8,894 nt of DNA from positions 1 through 8,894 of the forward strand of contig CALFOF010000305.1 in NCBI GenBank assembly GCA_937919075.1. Reading direction: 5' to 3'. Source of the stretch: an uncultured Cyanobium sp. Its GTDB lineage: Bacteria > Cyanobacteriota > Cyanobacteriia > PCC-6307 > Cyanobiaceae. Each line of letters begins with the position of its first letter. Positions within the stretch are counted from its first letter, which is position 1. The notes beneath the pieces are model-generated. The model was not told the origin of the DNA and made no database searches. It was given only the letters and a program-made list of their open reading frames with translations. The position numbers were made by a program, and so were the translations under genes. Of this stretch, positions 5,777 to 8,894 are shown piece by piece.

Positions 5777-8256
5777 GGCGCCACCGGCTTGGGATCTTCC
5801 ATCCTCAACCGCAGGCGTCCGCCCAGGGGCCACAGCCACAGGGTCACGGCCAGCCAGTGGATCAGCACCGGCGGCCAGAGCGAGCCTGTGATCAGAAAGG
5901 CGCCCGCGCACACAGCGCCAAGCCAGCTGCAGGAGAGCAGAAAGGCCGGATCACGGAACAGTTGCCGCCCCGGCCGGTACCAGGTGGCGCCGGCCACCGG
6001 GTGGTAGCCCACGAACAGCCCCACGCTCAAGGCGCCCCAGGCCAGCGACGACCACAGCCCCACCCCCTCCATCGCCAGCGCCGGCAGCAGGGCGGCGCGG
6101 AACACCGCTTCCTCCCCCAGTGCTGGCATCACCAGCAGCAGTGGCGCCTGGCGCAGCAGCGGCCCCAGCGGCCGCCAACGCCAGCCCTGCCGCAGCAGGC
6201 CGCTGCGCCGGGCCAGGGGCAAGGCCACCAGCGCGTACACCAGCATCCCCAGCGTCGCCACCAGGCCATTGCCGCCCAGCAGCGGCGTGCTCACCGCATC
6301 GGAGAGCCGCCGCAGCGGCACCGACAACCAGGGCCACTGGCCGAGCAGCAGCGTGGGGGCCAGCGGCAACAGCTCGGGAGTGCGGCCCGGCACCTGGTTG
6401 GTGCGCTGGAACCACAGCTGCGATCCGTTCTGCAGGAACACGCGGGCGATGTCGTCGTGGCCGCGGCGGGGCAACATTGAGCGCCAGCTCAGCAGGGCAT
6501 CGCGCACGCTCTGCCCGCGCACGAAGTGCTGCTCACCACTGGTGAGTGTTTCAGCGCCCGCCACCACTGCCGCATTGCGCACCCAATCGGAGCGCACCAT
6601 GCCGAACGGGGTGAGCAGGTTGTCGAGGGAGCGACCCAGGGCCACCAGCTGCTCGAAGCGGCGGCTGTCGGCAGAGCGGGGGTTGGCGTGCCACCAGGCC
6701 ATCAGCTCGGGATCCGCCAGCACCTGCTGGCGCAGCCGTTTCAGGGCGATGTAAAGGGTCTGGCTGGAATCCTGCACGCAGGAGGTGGCCGGCGTCACCG
6801 ACGACAGGCCCGTGCCATCGCCGCTGCGGTAGCGGGCCATCATTACGTTGGCCTGCACCCCCAGTTCGTCGAGCAGCGAGAAGCGGCGAGGACCGAGCTG
6901 CACGTCGTTGAACAGATCCTGACGGATCAGCACATCGGAGATTGGCCGCAGCCACAGCCAGCCGCGCTGCAGATCGCCGCTGTAGGCACTCCAGTCCTGG
7001 GTGCCGGCCACGATGCCGTTGGGGTTATTGGCATAGATCTGGTGAAAGCGCAGCGCAAACAGCGGCTCGCCGCTGAACGGATCGCGCCCCAGCTCGGCGT
7101 CGCCGAAGGCGAAGTGGCCGGTCACGGTGCCAGCCACGATCGCTTCACCGTCGGGCCCGCCGATGCCGCCGAAGTTGTGGATCAGCAGGCCCCGCTCGCC
7201 TTGTTGCCAGCTGCCTTCTCCCCCCACCTGCACCCGTGTGAAGCGCCCCTTGCGCTCGGGGGTGCGGGCCCAGTTGCGGTGCAGCACGTAGTCGAGCCCG
7301 GCGTCGCGGCCCTGCACCAGCTGATCGGCCTGCGGTTGCAACAACGCCCGGGGCAGCAGCGCCTGGGCGGTGAACAGGCCGTTGGCATCGGGCGCGCCGT
7401 ACAGCAGCCAGCCGGCGGCTCCGATCGGATCCCCCACCAGGCCATCGGGGTTGAACAACCGACGCCCATCGCGATCGGGTGGCTGGCGCGGAATCCGCAC
7501 CACCTCCCGCGGGCCGCTGAAGTTCCTTTTGCTCTGGTTGAAGTGCTGCACCTCGAAGCGATCGCCGTCGGGGTTCGCAGCGGCGGCCGCCGGTTGCAGC
7601 AGCTGCACCAGGGCCACATAACGCCCGGTGATTTGCACCGGCGGCTGGGCGATCGCCAGACCCGGGCTGCCGGCGGTCCCGGTGGCGAGCTCCACCTCCT
7701 CCAACCGCACGATCACGTCGTCGTGGGGGCGGGCTCCGGCCAGCGATTGCAGTGGACCCACGGCGCGGCGGCCGTCGAGCCGCTGCGGCAGCACGTTGCC
7801 GGCGGCGATCGCCGCATGGGCTGCCGCATCGAAGCGGATGTCGGTGCTGACAGTGCGCACCATGGCCTGCAACGCCGGCCGCTCCTGCCAGCCCAGCCGC
7901 AGCCGTTGCCCCACCAGTTGTTGGTGCGGCGAGGGAGCCTGCTGCACCTCGAACCACACCCAGTCGACGCCGGAATCCGCCTCCGGCAGGATCAGCCGAC
8001 CGATCCAGTCGCCGTTCGGCTTGTAGAGCGCCGGATCAGGGCGCTGATCGAGGGGGTAATGCTCCGGCCGGTTGAAGGGTTGCTCCCAGGCCAGGGCATA
8101 GCTGGACGTTGCAGTGTCCGCTTGCGCCGGTAACAGCCCCGGCAGCCTGAACGGGGCAGTCGGCAGGGCTTTCAGTAGAGCCGCCAGCAGGGCTGTCAGA
8201 AGTGCGGCCAGGCAGGCGTTACGCAGGGGCCGAAGCCGGCGCGTTCGGGGTGGCAC
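5773..8256 (-). CDS. large membrane protein with C-terminal CPBP (CAAX/Rce1-type) protease domain
   Basis: The 827-residue protein has three parts. Residues 1-46 are an Arg-rich start plus a hydrophobic core (14-30) ending in AQA before D47, consistent with an export signal or anchor. Residues 47 to about 650 form a predicted extracytoplasmic region that I cannot assign. Residues 660-810 are hydrophobic with several membrane helices and carry CPBP motifs: EEAVFR (715-720, E-E-x3-R), FVGYH (748-752, F-x3-H) and H800. The third motif normally has Asn or Asp four residues after His; here it is V804. CPBP members are intramembrane proteases (Rce1-like) or act in peptide maturation and bacteriocin immunity. 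C493 in SCVQDSSQ is the only cysteine of the extracytoplasmic part. The start is GTG at 8256, without a clear Shine-Dalgarno sequence; no in-frame ATG precedes it before a stop. It is first in a two-gene operon. At 827 residues it is much longer than a minimal CPBP protein (about 200-300). Confidence 0.85.
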   Translation of the reverse strand: MPPRTRRLRPLRNACLAALLTALLAALLKALPTAPFRLPGLLPAQADTATSSYALAWEQPFNRPEHYPLDQRPDPALYKPNGDWIGRLILPEADSGVDWVWFEVQQAPSPHQQLVGQRLRLGWQERPALQAMVRTVSTDIRFDAAAHAAIAAGNVLPQRLDGRRAVGPLQSLAGARPHDDVIVRLEEVELATGTAGSPGLAIAQPPVQITGRYVALVQLLQPAAAAANPDGDRFEVQHFNQSKRNFSGPREVVRIPRQPPDRDGRRLFNPDGLVGDPIGAAGWLLYGAPDANGLFTAQALLPRALLQPQADQLVQGRDAGLDYVLHRNWARTPERKGRFTRVQVGGEGSWQQGERGLLIHNFGGIGGPDGEAIVAGTVTGHFAFGDAELGRDPFSGEPLFALRFHQIYANNPNGIVAGTQDWSAYSGDLQRGWLWLRPISDVLIRQDLFNDVQLGPRRFSLLDELGVQANVMMARYRSGDGTGLSSVTPATSCVQDSSQTLYIALKRLRQQVLADPELMAWWHANPRSADSRRFEQLVALGRSLDNLLTPFGMVRSDWVRNAAVVAGAETLTSGEQHFVRGQSVRDALLSWRSMLPRRGHDDIARVFLQNGSQLWFQRTNQVPGRTPELLPLAPTLLLGQWPWLSVPLRRLSDAVSTPLLGGNGLVATLGMLVYALVALPLARRSGLLRQGWRWRPLGPLLRQAPLLLVMPALGEEAVFRAALLPALAMEGVGLWSSLAWGALSVGLFVGYHPVAGATWYRPGRQLFRDPAFLLSCSWLGAVCAGAFLITGSLWPPVLIHWLAVTLWLWPLGGRLRLRMEDPKPVAP
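7558..7812. repeat. three HIP1 palindromes (GCGATCGC)
   Basis: GCGATCGC occurs at 7558-7565, 7649-7656 and 7805-7812, all inside the CPBP gene. HIP1 is a highly iterated palindrome typical of many cyanobacterial genomes, so it supports the taxonomic reading. By base composition I would expect less than one copy in a window of this size; this is a rough hand estimate. Confidence 0.8.
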
Positions 8257-8349
8257 GGCGGCAAGCGAAGGCAGCGCTGAGATTACGGGAGCCGGCCTGT
8301 GCTGAGGTGCAGTGGGATTAGCCGTTCAAGGCAGCGCCAGCTGATCCTG

Positions 8350-8383
8350 CCCGTGCCAATCACCACGGCCTCCCGTGCCAATC
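8350..8383. repeat. direct repeat CCCGTGCCAATC, operator-like
   Basis: CCCGTGCCAATC is present twice without mismatch (8350-8361 and 8372-8383). The start-to-start distance is 22 bases, about two turns of the helix, so both copies would face the same side of the DNA. The second copy overlaps a small inverted repeat, CACGG-CCTC-CCGTG (8364-8377). Placement in a divergent promoter region favours a regulator binding site, but no known regulator matches the word. Confidence 0.5.
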
Positions 8384-8393
8384 GGTGGCCATG

Positions 8394-8405
8394 TGCACTT
8401 GTGCA
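8394..8405. promoter_or_regulatory. palindrome TGCAC-TT-GTGCA upstream of the GAF gene
   Basis: This is an inverted repeat with perfect 5-base arms and a 2-base centre. It lies 24 bases before the -10-like TACAAC (8430-8435), where a factor overlapping or replacing the -35 region would bind. It is not an NtcA box (GTA-N8-TAC). The regulator is unknown. Confidence 0.35.
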
Positions 8406-8429
8406 GGGCGTGATGCAGCTTGTTCTGGC

Positions 8430-8445
8430 TACAACAGAGGGAGGA
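8430..8445 (+). promoter_or_regulatory. candidate -10 box and purine-rich tract before the GAF gene
   Basis: TACAAC (8430-8435) resembles a -10 hexamer but has no TTGACA-like partner 17 bases upstream. It is followed at once by the purine-rich AGAGGGAGGAG (8436-8445 and the next base). That tract looks like a Shine-Dalgarno sequence but ends about 22 bases before the ATG at 8468, too far for normal initiation there. The start codon or the promoter may therefore be misplaced. Confidence 0.3.
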
Positions 8446-8467
8446 GCTGTCTGCGCGTGGCGTTGCA

Positions 8468-8894
8468 ATGTCCCCCTTCCCCGACTACCCAGTCCCCGTC
8501 GATGAACTGCAGCGGTTGCGTTCGTTGGAGCGCCATGACCTGCACGACCACCGCAAGGACCCGCACCTCGATCGCCTGTTGGAGCTGGCCACCGAGCTGC
8601 TCGATGCCCCGATCGGCCTGATCTCCCTGATCGATGCCGATCGGCAATGGTTTAATGCCCGCCAGGGCATCGACCTGGAGGAAACACCGCGCAAGATGGC
8701 CTTCTGTGCTCACGCCATCGCTGGCAGTGGCGTGCTGGTGGTGCCCGATGCGCTTGAAGATCCACGCTTCAACACCAATCCCCTGGTGCTCGAGGAGCCC
8801 CGGATTCGCTTCTACGCAGGCGCGCCGCTCACCTCCGAAGACGGCCACAACCTCGGCACCCTGTGTGTGATCGACCGCAAACCCCGCCAGCTGA
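8468..8894 (+). CDS. GAF-domain signalling protein (N-terminal part, cut by the right edge)
   Basis: The frame is open from ATG 8468 to the edge, giving 142 residues with no stop. After a short charged helix (VDELQRLRSLERHDLHDH) comes a nearly complete GAF domain, about 33-140: DRLLELATELLDAPIGLISLIDADRQWF with the usual strand-turn, then AFCAHAI with C80, VVPDALEDPRF, and the closing IRFYAGAPL and GTLCVID. This is the common stand-alone-sensor type of GAF found at the N-terminus of histidine kinases, diguanylate cyclases, PP2C phosphatases and similar proteins; the output domain is beyond the window. No cysteine sits where a bilin-binding GAF would clearly need one, so I do not claim a photoreceptor. 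The ATG is the only one in frame after an upstream stop at 8411. It is divergent from the CPBP operon across a spacer with operator-like repeats. Confidence 0.85.
   Translation, partial: MSPFPDYPVPVDELQRLRSLERHDLHDHRKDPHLDRLLELATELLDAPIGLISLIDADRQWFNARQGIDLEETPRKMAFCAHAIAGSGVLVVPDALEDPRFNTNPLVLEEPRIRFYAGAPLTSEDGHNLGTLCVIDRKPRQL

Larger units (their letters stand above)
8257..8467. other. divergent spacer between the CPBP operon and the GAF gene
   Basis: This 211-base region must carry promoters for both directions. It contains a 12-base direct repeat (8350-8383), a palindrome (8394-8405), a -10-like TACAAC and a purine-rich AGGGAGGAG, all on the GAF-gene side. The CPBP side (8257-8345) shows no promoter that I can name and no ribosome binding site for the GTG start. 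No small gene is apparent; the open frames here are short and resemble no protein. Confidence 0.6.

Noticed and set aside
5777..5911. N-terminal extension of the acidic protein to 5911
   Set aside because: It overlaps conserved CPBP coding sequence in another frame. The ATG overlapping the upstream stop is a standard coupled start.
6526..8133. A 535-codon open frame on the plus strand, opposite the CPBP gene
   Set aside because: Its translation is rich in His, Gln, Gly and Arg without domains or hydrophobic pattern, while the opposite strand encodes clear CPBP motifs. Long antisense frames are expected in GC-rich coding sequence.

Overview
The window is a GC-rich, tightly packed stretch of chromosome, most likely from a high-GC unicellular cyanobacterium of the Synechococcus/Cyanobium type. 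The evidence is a DUF1350 alpha/beta-hydrolase-like protein (a family I associate with cyanobacteria and plastids), a single-pass prohibitin of the cyanobacterial type, an acetyl-CoA synthetase whose N-terminus fits the cyanobacterial form, strong G/C preference at third codon positions, and three copies of the cyanobacterial palindrome HIP1 (GCGATCGC). No rRNA, tRNA, CRISPR array, transposase or prophage gene is visible. The organism assignment is inference.

Layout, left to right. Positions 1-182 hold no secure gene, only GCCATCG repeats and a possible leftward gene start running off the edge. Next come two rightward genes: a PrxQ/BCP peroxiredoxin (183-659) and the DUF1350 protein (710-1489). 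They converge on a leftward acetyl-CoA synthetase, acs (1570-3534), whose last 23 bases, stop codon included, are present twice. A 253-base divergent spacer separates acs from a rightward HAD-family phosphatase (3788-4438), followed by a prohibitin/SPFH membrane protein (4562-5362). The prohibitin converges on a leftward two-gene operon. Its first gene is an 827-residue membrane protein with a C-terminal CPBP (CAAX/Rce1-type) intramembrane protease domain (5773-8256). Its second is a very acidic 127-residue protein (5393-5776) that overlaps it by the 4 bases ATGA. A 211-base divergent spacer with operator-like repeats precedes a GAF-domain protein (8468 onward) cut by the right edge.

Most genes are housekeeping: peroxide detoxification, acetate activation, phosphate-ester hydrolysis and membrane organisation. 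They look like independent short transcription units, not one pathway.

The least ordinary part is the CPBP operon. The protease is preceded by about 600 residues of predicted extracytoplasmic sequence that I cannot assign to a known domain. That region has a single cysteine, in a conspicuous SCVQDSSQ setting, with glycine-flanked histidines about 110-130 residues upstream, an arrangement reminiscent of a permuted papain-like (NlpC/P60-type) site. The CPBP domain itself has the first two family motifs, but its third has valine where Asn or Asp is usual. With the translationally coupled acidic partner, this is the best candidate here for an undescribed system. Its function is unknown.
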